Assembly (NCBI GenBank): GCA_964617695.1
Contig: CAZTYW010000013.1
Location: 1 to 35,266, forward strand
Origin: CAZTYW01 sp964617695
GTDB taxonomy: Bacteria; Chloroflexota; Dehalococcoidia; UBA2247; RBG-13-53-26
Direction: 5' to 3'
DNA: 35,266 nucleotides
Under the pieces are notes generated by a model. That model searched no databases and was not told the origin of the DNA. It saw nothing but the letters and a program-made list of their open reading frames with translations. Shown one piece after another: positions 7,430 through 15,543 of the stretch; position 1 is the stretch's first letter, and each line of letters starts with the position of its first letter. Made by a program: the position numbers and the translations under genes.

Positions 7430-8220
7430 TGAGAAACCTGAGAACGTACGGACAGGCGCCCTTTACCGTAGCCGTCATTCACGGCGGTCCGGGGGCCGCC
7501 GGAGAGATGGCTCCGGTAGCGCGTGAACTCGCATCCGGCTGGGGCATCCTGGAACCGCTTCAAACAGCCGCATCGGTCGAAGGACAGATCGGAGAGTTGA
7601 AGACTGTTCTGGAAAAGAACGGAGACCTCCCCGTGACCTTGATTGGCTTCTCCTGGGGAGCGTGGCTCAGTCTCATGTTTGCCGCAGTTTTTCCGGCAAT
7701 CGTAACAAAACTGGTACTCATCGGAAATGGCGGCTATGAAGAGGAATATGCTGCAAAAACTCAACAGACCAGGTTAAGCCGCCTCAGTGAGGAGGATAGA
7801 GCAGAGGCCAAATCTCTCATTCAAGCTCTGGACAATCCCGCGGCTGAAGACAAGAGCACAGCATTTGCGCGGTTGCGAGCACTATTCTCAAGAGCCGATG
7901 CGTATGATCCAATAACGTACGAGTCCGAAGTAATTGACTGTCAGGTTGATATCTTTCAAAGCGTGTGGAAGGATGCTGAGGAACTGAGAAGCAGCGGCAA
8001 GCTTCTGGAGCTCGCAAAACATGTCGAATGTCCGGTGGTTGCGATCCACGGCGACTACGATCCCCATCCGGCTGAAGGGGTCCAGAGGCCCCTTGCTGCC
8101 ATTCTAAAGAGCTTTCGATTTATCCTGCTCAAGAACTGCGGGCACATGCCCTGGATCGAACGACAGGCGAGGGACAAGTTTTTCAGAATCCTGAGAGAAG
8201 AACTGCGTCGAGGAGAGTAA
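7430..8220 (+). CDS. Alpha/beta hydrolase (start codon at the gap edge)
   Basis: The frame is open from the gap: the first visible bases give NTG AGA AAC CTG, so the start codon may be the half-hidden triplet at 7429-7431. That would give about 263 residues. An oxyanion-hole motif HGGPG lies near residues 18-22. The nucleophile elbow GFSWG places the catalytic Ser near residue 75. The acid is in HGDYDPHP, and the catalytic His is in NCGHMPWIE close to the C-terminus. The HGGPG motif occurs in proline-iminopeptidase-like and C-C hydrolase-like members. There is no signal peptide in the visible part, so it is probably cytoplasmic. The internal ATG at 7507 would delete the oxyanion motif and is rejected as the start. 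The substrate is unknown. Confidence 0.85.
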
Positions 8221-8448
8221 CTGTCAAAACAGGAGGTGTTGTCTCGTTCCGGAGAGATGACGTGGAGGGCCTCCAATATCCTCCCCCACATGCCCTCTAT
8301 TTCAAAACGAAGCGCGCAGGGCGCGTGCGGGTGCTGCTATCCCACCAGGTTATTGCTCCGGAGTGAAGGAGGTGGTCACGGGTGTGAGTTGTATTGTGTG
8401 CAGTGTGCCTGCGGGGCGGTCGATGCTGCTCGACGCTCCCCATCGAAC

Positions 8449-8477
8449 CGGATTGGTGGGCCGAGCCCACCAATCCG
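8449..8477. repeat. Perfect 13-bp inverted repeat (REP-like hairpin)
   Basis: The arms CGGATTGGTGGGC (8449-8461) and GCCCACCAATCCG (8465-8477) are perfectly complementary around a 3-base CGA loop. The core TGGTGGGCCG also appears at 4648-4657, and TGGTGGGCC appears near 5453. This suggests a dispersed REP-type family. It lies between two converging genes (hydrolase and channel), so it could also act as a bidirectional terminator, although no T tract is attached. Confidence 0.75.
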
Positions 8478-8479
8478 CT

Positions 8480-8518
8480 GCTGCGGTCAGGTACGGAGGC
8501 CACGCCATTCGGACGTAG
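8480..8518 (+). pseudogene. Remnant of a methyltransferase 3' end
   Basis: Reading in frame gives AAVRYGGHAIRT and a stop. This matches the last residues of the UbiG-like methyltransferase (TAVMYGGHAIRTW, stop). At DNA level 8482-8528 aligns to 7281-7327 over 47 columns with 8 mismatches, and the match continues past the stop (AGGCTACA). No upstream part of the gene is recognisable. The simplest reading is a leftover of a duplicated methyltransferase. The two copies flank the hydrolase gene. Confidence 0.55.
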
Positions 8519-8622
8519 AGAGGCTACAGCCCAGGTTGATGTATTCTCGACCGCGGTAGGATGTTTTGCAGGTCCTGCAGGCAGAATGATAGGCGACACG
8601 TTGATCGGGCATCATTCACCGG

Positions 8623-10560
8623 CTACAGGTAAAGGAGAAGCACGGCCACAAAAGCTGCCAAATAGGCCAGAGCATAGACCCAGATTGCGTAGCGATCGAT
8701 TGTCTGGGCCAGTTCACCCCTCCCCTGGATGTCCAGCCGCCTGAGGAATACGTTAACGATGATGGTCAAGGCTGTCACGATGAATATGGCCACCAATAGT
8801 ATGTCAAGCAATGTCAGGTAACCCAGGCGGGGTAGCTCGCCGGCGATGGTGAAGTTGAAGGCAACGAAGAGGAGAAGATTGGCTGCTGCCATTTCGATCC
8901 GCCTGACGTAGTCCTTTAAAAAGAAGGTGACCCACGAGACTGCAATAATAATCGCCAGCGGGACCATGATTCGGAAAACGTAGTAGTTGAGATGGCGGCG
9001 GGCATCAAAGCGGAATGAAAAGCGGGATGTAACCAGGTCAGAGTCGGAAGTCTCACTGCTGATGATGGTCTCGTAGCCGATCACGTGCCACTCTTCTTCA
9101 CCCAACTGCGTGCCCACCTCGGTGTAACCTTCCAGGTCGGAGAGAACATACATCTCTTCTGGGAACAGCATGTTGATGCGGATATAGAACTGCTGTGTGT
9201 CGAAGGGGAACTTCCTGAAGTCGAAATCAGGCGCCTGCAAGGTGGTCCAGAAACGCTCGAAGTAAACGGCGTAACCGTCCGAGAAAACCAGGACAAGCCG
9301 ATTCTGCGCCCAGCGGTTGCCCTGCTGGTTGAAGACGGTGAAGTCAGGCCAATTCCCCGCTGCTTCGGCGAGGAAATCATTGAACCTCTCTCCACTATAG
9401 GTCTTGAAACTGCACTGGCAGGTGTCGGGGCTGAAGGCCAACTGCGGGTCCGTCCACTCCATCCTGAAGGCGGCCACCGCAGTGTAGTTCTCCTCCTTCT
9501 GCTGGATACCGGAGATTTGCTGCAGCTTGATCCCAACCTTGACATCGATGGGTGCTTCAATGACGGCCGCACCAGTAGTCTCCGCATCACCCGTCAGCAC
9601 CTGAGGGGCGTTGACCCCTACCAGCAGGCGGAAGTCGCCGGTGGTGACCTGTTCGGCTTCGCCGAAACTGGCGACGAGCAGGCTGAAGTTGCTGGCGTCC
9701 TCTTCAAGCGCATATTCGAGGGTGGCGCTGGTCTGCTGGCCGAAGAGATTGGCGCTGCGGAGCGTCTTACCGCCGAAGTCCCTCAGACGAACCGTGGGAA
9801 TCAGGTTCCCCGAAGTGGCTTCAATGTAGACGTAAAGCGAGTCACCTTTGTCAAGAGGGTTGAGGACGTAGAACGTGGAAGTCTTGTCAGCCGTAAGCGT
9901 ACCCGTTATCTGCTGTACTGCAACGCCGGTGCGAGAGTGCTCCCTATCCAGGACAGCAACAGTGTCGTCGGTGGACTCGGCCTCTCCCGTCAGGACTTCA
10001 GGAGCATTGACTCCAACAGTAAGGCTGTAGTCGCCAGAAGTCGGTCTCGCCAGTGTGCCGCTGACCAGGAGGCGATAATCGCCGTCCTTCAGAACCGCGA
10101 ATTCAAAGGCGGCGTCATACCCTCTTCCTCCGTCGTCACTCCAGGCCAGGAAGAACTCGTCTGCAATCTCGGAGACGGCCTCAAACGGGTCGCGTCCTTC
10201 GGCAACGGCCGCCTCGACCTCTGCTCTGAAATCTGCGGCCAGCCACTCTATGTTGATGTCCGGCCTGACCAGGCCAGCAAGGGGATCCAGGTCTCCTGAA
10301 GTCCCCGCGAGGTACACATAGAGGGTCTGGCCCTGCTCAAGACCGGGCAGTGTGTAGTAGACCAGGTCCCCTTCGGCCATGTGGCCGGCGAAAGTCTGAA
10401 CGGCACGGTATACCTGTGCGTTCGCCACCGCAGGCCCGACAAGCAACCCCGCTGCAACGATGAGCAGCGCCAAAATACGAGTCAGTCCATGAGTCGCCAC
10501 AGACAGAATTGACGACCCCACCGCTTTCTCGTTTTCCGTTGTCATTCGGTCTGGCCACAC
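8623..10560 (-). CDS. Pentameric ligand-gated ion channel with two N-terminal PPC-like domains
   Basis: The 645-residue protein has a signal peptide ending near ANA-Q (48/49). Two related beta-sandwich modules follow at about 50-195 and 215-330, each closing with the near-identical block GD(Y/F)xLxVGVNAPxVLTG. They resemble bacterial pre-peptidase C-terminal (PPC) domains. A Cys-loop-receptor-type extracellular domain occupies about 335-520, with the conserved FPFDTQ at 451-456 but no flanking cysteines, as in prokaryotic channels. Four membrane helices follow: M1 528-548 (with the conserved Pro), pore-lining M2 554-574, M3 582-606 and M4 622-645. It should form a pentameric ligand-gated pore in the cytoplasmic membrane. 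GTG 10560 has GGGGA upstream; ATG 10545 is an alternative. It ends a possible operon with lipoprotein, maturase and sulfatase. Confidence 0.9.
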   Translation of the reverse strand: MWPDRMTTENEKAVGSSILSVATHGLTRILALLIVAAGLLVGPAVANAQVYRAVQTFAGHMAEGDLVYYTLPGLEQGQTLYVYLAGTSGDLDPLAGLVRPDINIEWLAADFRAEVEAAVAEGRDPFEAVSEIADEFFLAWSDDGGRGYDAAFEFAVLKDGDYRLLVSGTLARPTSGDYSLTVGVNAPEVLTGEAESTDDTVAVLDREHSRTGVAVQQITGTLTADKTSTFYVLNPLDKGDSLYVYIEATSGNLIPTVRLRDFGGKTLRSANLFGQQTSATLEYALEEDASNFSLLVASFGEAEQVTTGDFRLLVGVNAPQVLTGDAETTGAAVIEAPIDVKVGIKLQQISGIQQKEENYTAVAAFRMEWTDPQLAFSPDTCQCSFKTYSGERFNDFLAEAAGNWPDFTVFNQQGNRWAQNRLVLVFSDGYAVYFERFWTTLQAPDFDFRKFPFDTQQFYIRINMLFPEEMYVLSDLEGYTEVGTQLGEEEWHVIGYETIISSETSDSDLVTSRFSFRFDARRHLNYYVFRIMVPLAIIIAVSWVTFFLKDYVRRIEMAAANLLLFVAFNFTIAGELPRLGYLTLLDILLVAIFIVTALTIIVNVFLRRLDIQGRGELAQTIDRYAIWVYALAYLAAFVAVLLLYL

Positions 10561-10642
10561 CCTGCGTCCCCGGTATATGTCGACCTATGCGCACGGAATG
10601 ATCGTTGGTCTCACTGGGCCCGCGGAAGAACCCGTTCATGGC

Positions 10643-11089
10643 CTAGCCACAGTCTGGACCGGCGCTCAGAGCGCGCCGCGCTTCCCGTACCGCCCTCAGC
10701 TCACCTTCTAAGAGGTCAGCCGCCTCAGAGACGGTGACGTCACCTGGCAAGTCGTTCACGGCCTTGTCGAGCTCGTCATATGCATCTTCCAGGTCCCTCA
10801 CCCTTGCATCATAGTAGTCCTGCGCCGACTCCTCGACTTCAGCCCAGGCGTTGCCGACCTCGTCTCTAACCGCCTGCAAATCTTCCACAGTGCTACCCAG
10901 CGAAATATTGGTGAGCGGTGCGAGCGCATCCTCGAAATTCGCCAGGTCCTCGCAAAGGTTGGACTCGGCTTCATTAGTAGGCGGCGGGCTTGTAACACAG
11001 CCCGCGACTACCGACACCAGCAGTAGTACGGCGATTAGAACCACCGGCCATAGACGCTGTCTTGCAAGCGCTTTCGTTTTCTTAGACAT
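10643..11089 (-). CDS. Small coiled-coil lipoprotein
   Basis: The 148-residue protein has a basic N-terminus, a hydrophobic signal stretch (PVVLIAVLLLVSVV) and a lipobox VAGC, so it should be lipid-anchored outside the cytoplasmic membrane. The mature part is strongly acidic and almost entirely helical, with heptad-like spacing (LEDAYDELDKAVNDL) suggesting a coiled coil. Four cysteines are present in total: the lipidated one, one in NLCEDL, and one in the terminal GPDCG, with the remainder uncertain in role. ATG 11089 has AGGAGG seven bases upstream. I do not recognise a family. Its place 82 bases before the channel gene on the same strand makes a channel accessory role possible, but this is inference. 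Confidence 0.75.
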   Translation of the reverse strand: MSKKTKALARQRLWPVVLIAVLLLVSVVAGCVTSPPPTNEAESNLCEDLANFEDALAPLTNISLGSTVEDLQAVRDEVGNAWAEVEESAQDYYDARVRDLEDAYDELDKAVNDLPGDVTVSEAADLLEGELRAVREARRALSAGPDCG

Positions 11090-11160
11090 GGCTTTGCCTC
11101 CTTTCAAGACTTCACTCTACGTTTCGATGATGTTCTGCGTGGATATGGCTTGCGGGCGGG

Positions 11161-12504
11161 TCACCTCCCTTCCGCCTGTCCGTGGCAGCGCTTGAACCTG
11201 ATGCCGCTGCCACAGGGGCAGAGATCATTGCCACCGGCTTCACCAAACCTGGCCTGCAACTGTGCTTCTTCAGAGGACAGCACGTGCATCACTTCGGCTG
11301 GCGCGCGCCCCTGGCACAGCAGAGACGCCATGATCCTCATCGGCCTGTCGATGTGCTGAAAGAACGCTTTGAGACCTCGGCATAAGTAGTTCAACCCCGG
11401 CTCACCATCCGGCGTTTCGACGAACCGGTCCTTTGGGCACCCGCCATGGCAAACGAAGCGTACTTCGCACTCTCGGCAGTAACGGGGCAGCATATCAAGC
11501 TTGTTGCGACCAAACCCTTGCTGCTTTTCGGAATTCAGCAGTGCAGCCAAAGGCGACACCTTGATGTTGCCCAGCAAGTGCTTCGGTTCCACAAAGTGAT
11601 CGCATGAGTACACGTCGCCGTTATGCTCCAGTACCGGGGCATTGCCGCATGTCGGCGAAAAGACGCACAAGGCTGGTGGAGCGCCCACCCAGGCTGCCAG
11701 AGAGACATCGAAGAGCTGCACGAACACCCGACCCACGTCCTGTCTTACCCACTCGTCAAACACCTGGCTCATGAAGCGCCCATACTGCTCTGCGTCAACT
11801 GACCGGTCGGTGACCGTGTTGCCCTCCTGAAAGCCGTTATCGTTTTCCCGCTCCACGATGGGAATAAACTGGATGAACTGTGCACCAGCTTCGCCCTTGA
11901 GGAAGCGATAGACCTCCAGAGGGTGATCGCCATTTGCTGCATGAACTGTGCCCAGAATGTTGAAGTCCACCTTGTGCTGGCGCAACAGACGCAACCCTCG
12001 CATGACTCTGTCAAAAGTTGGGTTGCCCCTCCTATCTACCCGGTACGCATCATGCACTTCCCGTGGCCCGTCCAGGCTCAACCCGATCAGGAACTGGTTC
12101 TGGCGGAAGAACTGGCACCATTCATCGTCGAGGAGCACACCATTTGTCTGCATAGTGTTGCGAATGGTGGTGCCGGCCTTCCCGTATTTGCGCTCCAATT
12201 CGATTGAGCGGCGAAAGAAATCGAGACCCATCAGCGTGGGTTCGCCACCCTGCCAGGCGATGGTCACCTCCGGCACCGGCTGTGCCTGGATATACTGGCG
12301 GATGTACTCCTCCAGCACCTCATGAGTCATGCGGAAACGGCTGCCGGGATACAGACGCTCCTTGCGCAAGAAGAAGCAGTACCGGCAGGCCAGGTTGCAG
12401 ACCGCCCCGGTTGGTTTCGCCAGCACATGGAAAGCAGGCGGTATGTTCATCATCCCGTCGGCTGCCTCTCTGATCAGCCACCTGTCAACAGGTCGGAGCT
12501 TCAT
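11161..12504 (-). CDS. Anaerobic sulfatase maturase (radical SAM, SPASM, SEC-C tail)
   Basis: This enzyme converts the active-site Cys (or Ser) of sulfatases to formylglycine in the cytoplasm using S-adenosylmethionine. The radical-SAM cluster motif CNLACRYC is at residues 36-43, preceded by the family block PPAFHVLAKPTGAVC. A SPASM region with several cysteines follows (CGNAP, YSCDHF, YCRECEVRFVCHGGC), binding auxiliary iron-sulfur clusters. The C-terminus carries a SEC-C metal-binding motif, CPCGSGIRFKRCHG. Start 12504 is the longest frame and gives 447 residues; ATG 12450 (MNIPPAFH) would match many homologues. The sulfatase gene ends 32 bases upstream and is the obvious substrate. Confidence 0.93.
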   Translation of the reverse strand: MKLRPVDRWLIREAADGMMNIPPAFHVLAKPTGAVCNLACRYCFFLRKERLYPGSRFRMTHEVLEEYIRQYIQAQPVPEVTIAWQGGEPTLMGLDFFRRSIELERKYGKAGTTIRNTMQTNGVLLDDEWCQFFRQNQFLIGLSLDGPREVHDAYRVDRRGNPTFDRVMRGLRLLRQHKVDFNILGTVHAANGDHPLEVYRFLKGEAGAQFIQFIPIVERENDNGFQEGNTVTDRSVDAEQYGRFMSQVFDEWVRQDVGRVFVQLFDVSLAAWVGAPPALCVFSPTCGNAPVLEHNGDVYSCDHFVEPKHLLGNIKVSPLAALLNSEKQQGFGRNKLDMLPRYCRECEVRFVCHGGCPKDRFVETPDGEPGLNYLCRGLKAFFQHIDRPMRIMASLLCQGRAPAEVMHVLSSEEAQLQARFGEAGGNDLCPCGSGIRFKRCHGQAEGR

Positions 12505-12536
12505 CCAGAGGCACTCGTGGACCCAACGACGGCCTG

Positions 12537-14840
12537 CTACTGCACACTCATGGCCATGGCAGCTTCCCGCTCGAAATCGGAGTGCGGCTTCCCGCTGACG
12601 TTCACTACGGCTCTCTTAATGGTGCCGGTGAACCTGAAGGGAGACCTGTAGTCTCGGGTCGCCGGGATTCCGCTGTCATAGCCGCAGCACAGGCCCTCCC
12701 CACCCAGGCTGAAACGGATTGGGACGCTCCGGGGAATCCTGCCCTCGCCGACCTTCGTTCCGTTGATGAACAGCGCACCAGTACCCTGATGTTCTCCCGT
12801 CTTGGTGAACTCGAAGCGGAGGGTGCCTGCCCCGGCGGGCACCTCGGTTTCAGACACGATCCTGTATTCCTCAACGCCGACATAGTTGTGGACATACACC
12901 AGGCGCCTGTTCTTCACGTAGAGGGTGTAGCCGCCGAATATGGAACCGTGCGCCAGCAGGACCCCTTCGGCACCTTCCTCAGGTATTTCCACCTCGGCTG
13001 CAATGGTGTGTGACCGGTTCCTGACGTTGACCGCCACCGCTTCGGGTACCGGACTAGCCCCCGGGTAATAGAGGTAGGAATCGCGGTCCCTGGTGACCTG
13101 GGGTTTGCGAATGGCCAGACGCCGCACCCCGCGATCGTCGAGCGGTAGAACGTTGTACCTGCCCGCTTCCGACCACCATCGCTCGATCATCTGTCTCAGC
13201 CTGTCCGGGTGCTGCTCTGCCAGGTCGTGGCACTCGGAGAAGTCCTCGTCCACGTTGTACAGCTCCCACCTGTCCCTATCGAAGTCCCAGTCGCTCTGCG
13301 GGCTGCCATCATATGATGAACCCTCCAACTGGTGGTACGTTACTGCTTTCCAGCCACGGTACCAGATCGCCCGGCAGCCGAGCATCTCGTAGTACTGCAC
13401 CTCTTTTCGGCTAGGTGCGGTTGGGTTGTCGAAGGTATGGGCGAAGCTGAGACCCTCAATAGGGCTCTGCGCAACGCCCCTGATCTCCGCAAGCGGCTCG
13501 ATCTTCAGCACTTCAAGCAGGGTTGGCACCACGTCGACGGCATGGCAGTACTGACTCCGCATCTCACCCCTCGCCTTCACGCCTTTAGGCCAGTGGACAA
13601 TCATCGGATCCGTCATGCCGCCCTGGTGTGTCTCCCGCTTCCACCGCTTCAGAGGTGTATTGCCGGCCCACGTCCAACCCCACGGATAATGGTTCCATGT
13701 GTTTGGGCCGCCCAGTTCGTCAATCATGGCCAGGTTGTCCTCCAGGCTCTCCGGAACAGCGTTGAAGAACCGGTTCTCATTCACTGAACCGACCCGACCA
13801 CCCTCGGCGCTGGCGCCGTTGTCCGACACCAGGACGACCAGGGTATTGTCAAGCTCACCGATCCTGTCCAGGAAGTCGATGAGGCGGCCAATGTGGTGGT
13901 CCGTGTGGGACAGGAAGGCGGCGTACACCTCCATCATGCGGGCGTACAACCGTTTCTCGCCGTCAGGCAGCGATTCCCATTCCTGGACCCACGGCGGACG
14001 GGGTGAAAGCTCGGTGCCTTGCGGGATGATGCCCTTCTGCAACTGACGTGTGTACGTCTCTTGGCGCCACCTGTCCCAGCCCTTGTCGAACCGCCCCCTG
14101 TACCTCTCGATCCACTCCCGTGGTGCATGGTGTGGCGCATGGCAGGCACCGGTGCAAAAGTACATGAAAAATGGCTTGTCTGGGGCGATTGCCTTCAGGT
14201 CCTGGATGAACTCGATTGCCTTGTCCGCCAGGTCCTCCGTCAGGTGATAGCCTTCTTCGGCCGACCTCGGCGGTTCGACTAAGTGGTTGTCGTAGACCAG
14301 GTCTGGGTCGTATTGGTGGGTCTCTCCACCCAGGAAGCCGTAGAAGCGCTCGAAGCCCCTCCCCAGCGGCCACCTCTCCCGCGTGGCAGCCATGTTGGTC
14401 TCCTCATCCGGCGTCAGGTGCCACTTGCCTACGGCATATGCAGCGTAGCCGTGTGGCACCAGCATCTCCGACAAAAACCCGTTGGCCTTCGGGATCCTGG
14501 CGTCATAGCCAGGGAAGCCCGTGGCGATCTCGGTGATGCCAGCCATGTGGTTCGAGTGGTGGTTGCGTCCCGTTAGCAGGCAAGAGCGGGTGGGGGAGCA
14601 CAGCGCTGTAGTGTGAAAGTTGTTGTAGAGCAGGCCGTTGGCCGCCAGCCGGTCCATGTTTGGCGTCTCGATGTCAGACCCATAGCAGCCAAGCTGGGCG
14701 AAGCCTACATCGTCGAGCACGATATACATCACGTTAGGCGCCCCTTCCTTTGCCCGCACCGGCTCCCGCCACCAGGGAGTTGACTCCTCATAGGTACGCC
14801 CAATGACTCCCTTGAACTCAGATTCGATGTGATGTGACAT
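12537..14840 (-). CDS. Cys-type sulfatase (arylsulfatase-like, S1 family)
   Basis: The 767-residue protein belongs to the formylglycine sulfatases. The metal-binding Asp pair is in VLDDVGF (43-44), and CSPTR at 81-85 places the modified Cys at 81, followed by SCLLTGRN. Other expected pieces are GKWHL and the Asn/Asp metal site in VSDNGASAEGG. About 250 C-terminal residues form an additional beta-rich domain, as in the large arylsulfatases of COG3119. No signal peptide is visible, suggesting cytoplasmic action, which fits modification by the cytosolic radical-SAM maturase encoded next. ATG 14840 has GGAGGT five bases upstream; open frame further upstream crosses the N run and is ignored. It hydrolyses sulfate esters; the substrate is unknown. 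Confidence 0.93.
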   Translation of the reverse strand: MSHHIESEFKGVIGRTYEESTPWWREPVRAKEGAPNVMYIVLDDVGFAQLGCYGSDIETPNMDRLAANGLLYNNFHTTALCSPTRSCLLTGRNHHSNHMAGITEIATGFPGYDARIPKANGFLSEMLVPHGYAAYAVGKWHLTPDEETNMAATRERWPLGRGFERFYGFLGGETHQYDPDLVYDNHLVEPPRSAEEGYHLTEDLADKAIEFIQDLKAIAPDKPFFMYFCTGACHAPHHAPREWIERYRGRFDKGWDRWRQETYTRQLQKGIIPQGTELSPRPPWVQEWESLPDGEKRLYARMMEVYAAFLSHTDHHIGRLIDFLDRIGELDNTLVVLVSDNGASAEGGRVGSVNENRFFNAVPESLEDNLAMIDELGGPNTWNHYPWGWTWAGNTPLKRWKRETHQGGMTDPMIVHWPKGVKARGEMRSQYCHAVDVVPTLLEVLKIEPLAEIRGVAQSPIEGLSFAHTFDNPTAPSRKEVQYYEMLGCRAIWYRGWKAVTYHQLEGSSYDGSPQSDWDFDRDRWELYNVDEDFSECHDLAEQHPDRLRQMIERWWSEAGRYNVLPLDDRGVRRLAIRKPQVTRDRDSYLYYPGASPVPEAVAVNVRNRSHTIAAEVEIPEEGAEGVLLAHGSIFGGYTLYVKNRRLVYVHNYVGVEEYRIVSETEVPAGAGTLRFEFTKTGEHQGTGALFINGTKVGEGRIPRSVPIRFSLGGEGLCCGYDSGIPATRDYRSPFRFTGTIKRAVVNVSGKPHSDFEREAAMAMSVQ

Positions 14841-14870
14841 TCTGACCTCCCTTCTCTTGCGGTGGCCGTA

Positions 14871-14970
14871 NNNNNNNNNNNNNNNNNNNNNNNNNNNNNN
14901 NNNNNNNNNNNNNNNNNNNNNNNNNNNNNNNNNNNNNNNNNNNNNNNNNNNNNNNNNNNNNNNNNNNNNN
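14871..14970. other. Scaffold gap of 100 N
   Basis: This placeholder gap lies 30 bases upstream of the sulfatase start, so the promoter of the sulfatase-maturase-lipoprotein-channel group is not visible. Confidence 0.99.
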
Positions 14971-15099
14971 ACCAGCTTTCTTGACGGGACAAAGCAGGAA
15001 CTCGGAATTGAAGCTGCCAATGTTGATGCGGTCCCCTGGGTTCGTTCGAGCGCGTATCTACATCGTATCATCGAGATGGTTGCCGACGGGTATCAATGA
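14971..15099 (+). CDS. C-terminal fragment of an unknown protein, cut by the gap
   Basis: The plus strand is open from the gap edge to TGA 15097-15099, giving about 43 residues that begin TSFLDGTKQELGIEAAN and end HRIIEMVADGYQ. The phrase SFLDGTK followed by an Ala-Asn pair loosely recalls the C-terminal part of NAD(P)-dependent homoserine-dehydrogenase-like oxidoreductases. The match is too short to name a function. The composition is protein-like. Confidence 0.4.
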   Translation, partial: TSFLDGTKQELGIEAANVDAVPWVRSSAYLHRIIEMVADGYQ

Positions 15100-15543
15100 G
15101 TAACAGAGTTGTCTGGGTGTGGTTTCACTTTGTGCAGAACCTGGCGACAATTGCGGCAACGGCACCAACAGAGTCCGGGGACAATCCGCCTGAGATGAAC
15201 CCGCCTCGGCGTGCCCCGTCCTCCGGGTTCAGCTATTCCACCTGTCTCATGCGGATGTCATGACGCCGAGACGGTTCCGTCACCGTGATTAACCGGTTCT
15301 GAACCTCTGTTCTGCTAGTCTGTTGGCAGTCTCAAGTGGTCGGAGGAACTGTCAGCGCCAGACCGGTAGCTGCGCTGGGTGCTCAGGCCCATTTACGCAG
15401 CGTCTGAAGCACGCACACAACATGCCGCGGGCTGTCCGAGTGGAGCAGCAGATTGGAGGCCGGTCGGACTGGTACCCTCGTGTCCGTCTATCTCGAAGAC
15501 GGCCTTCGGGCCTGTTGGGCTCACCAAATGACCGAGACCCGGT
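15100..15543. other. Intergenic region upstream of the SulP gene, no gene seen
   Basis: I see no supported gene, RNA or strong repeat in these 444 bases. A small palindrome AACCGGTT occurs near 15290. The promoter of the SulP gene should lie here, but no convincing hexamer pair was found. Confidence 0.5.

Larger units (their letters stand above)
8221..8622. other. Intergenic region with palindrome and gene remnant
   Basis: No intact gene is supported between the hydrolase and the ion channel gene, which end toward each other. The region holds a strong perfect palindrome (8449-8477) and a short echo of the methyltransferase 3' end (8480-8528), both listed separately. Confidence 0.6.

Noticed and set aside
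9085..10299. A 404-codon open frame on the plus strand opposite the channel gene
   Set aside because: The minus strand gives a complete recognisable channel over the same bases; the opposite frame has no family pattern and is open because of GC-rich codon use.
14841..15071. N-terminal extension of the sulfatase across the N run
   Set aside because: GGAGGT just before 14840 marks the start; the upstream residues are not a signal peptide or known domain.
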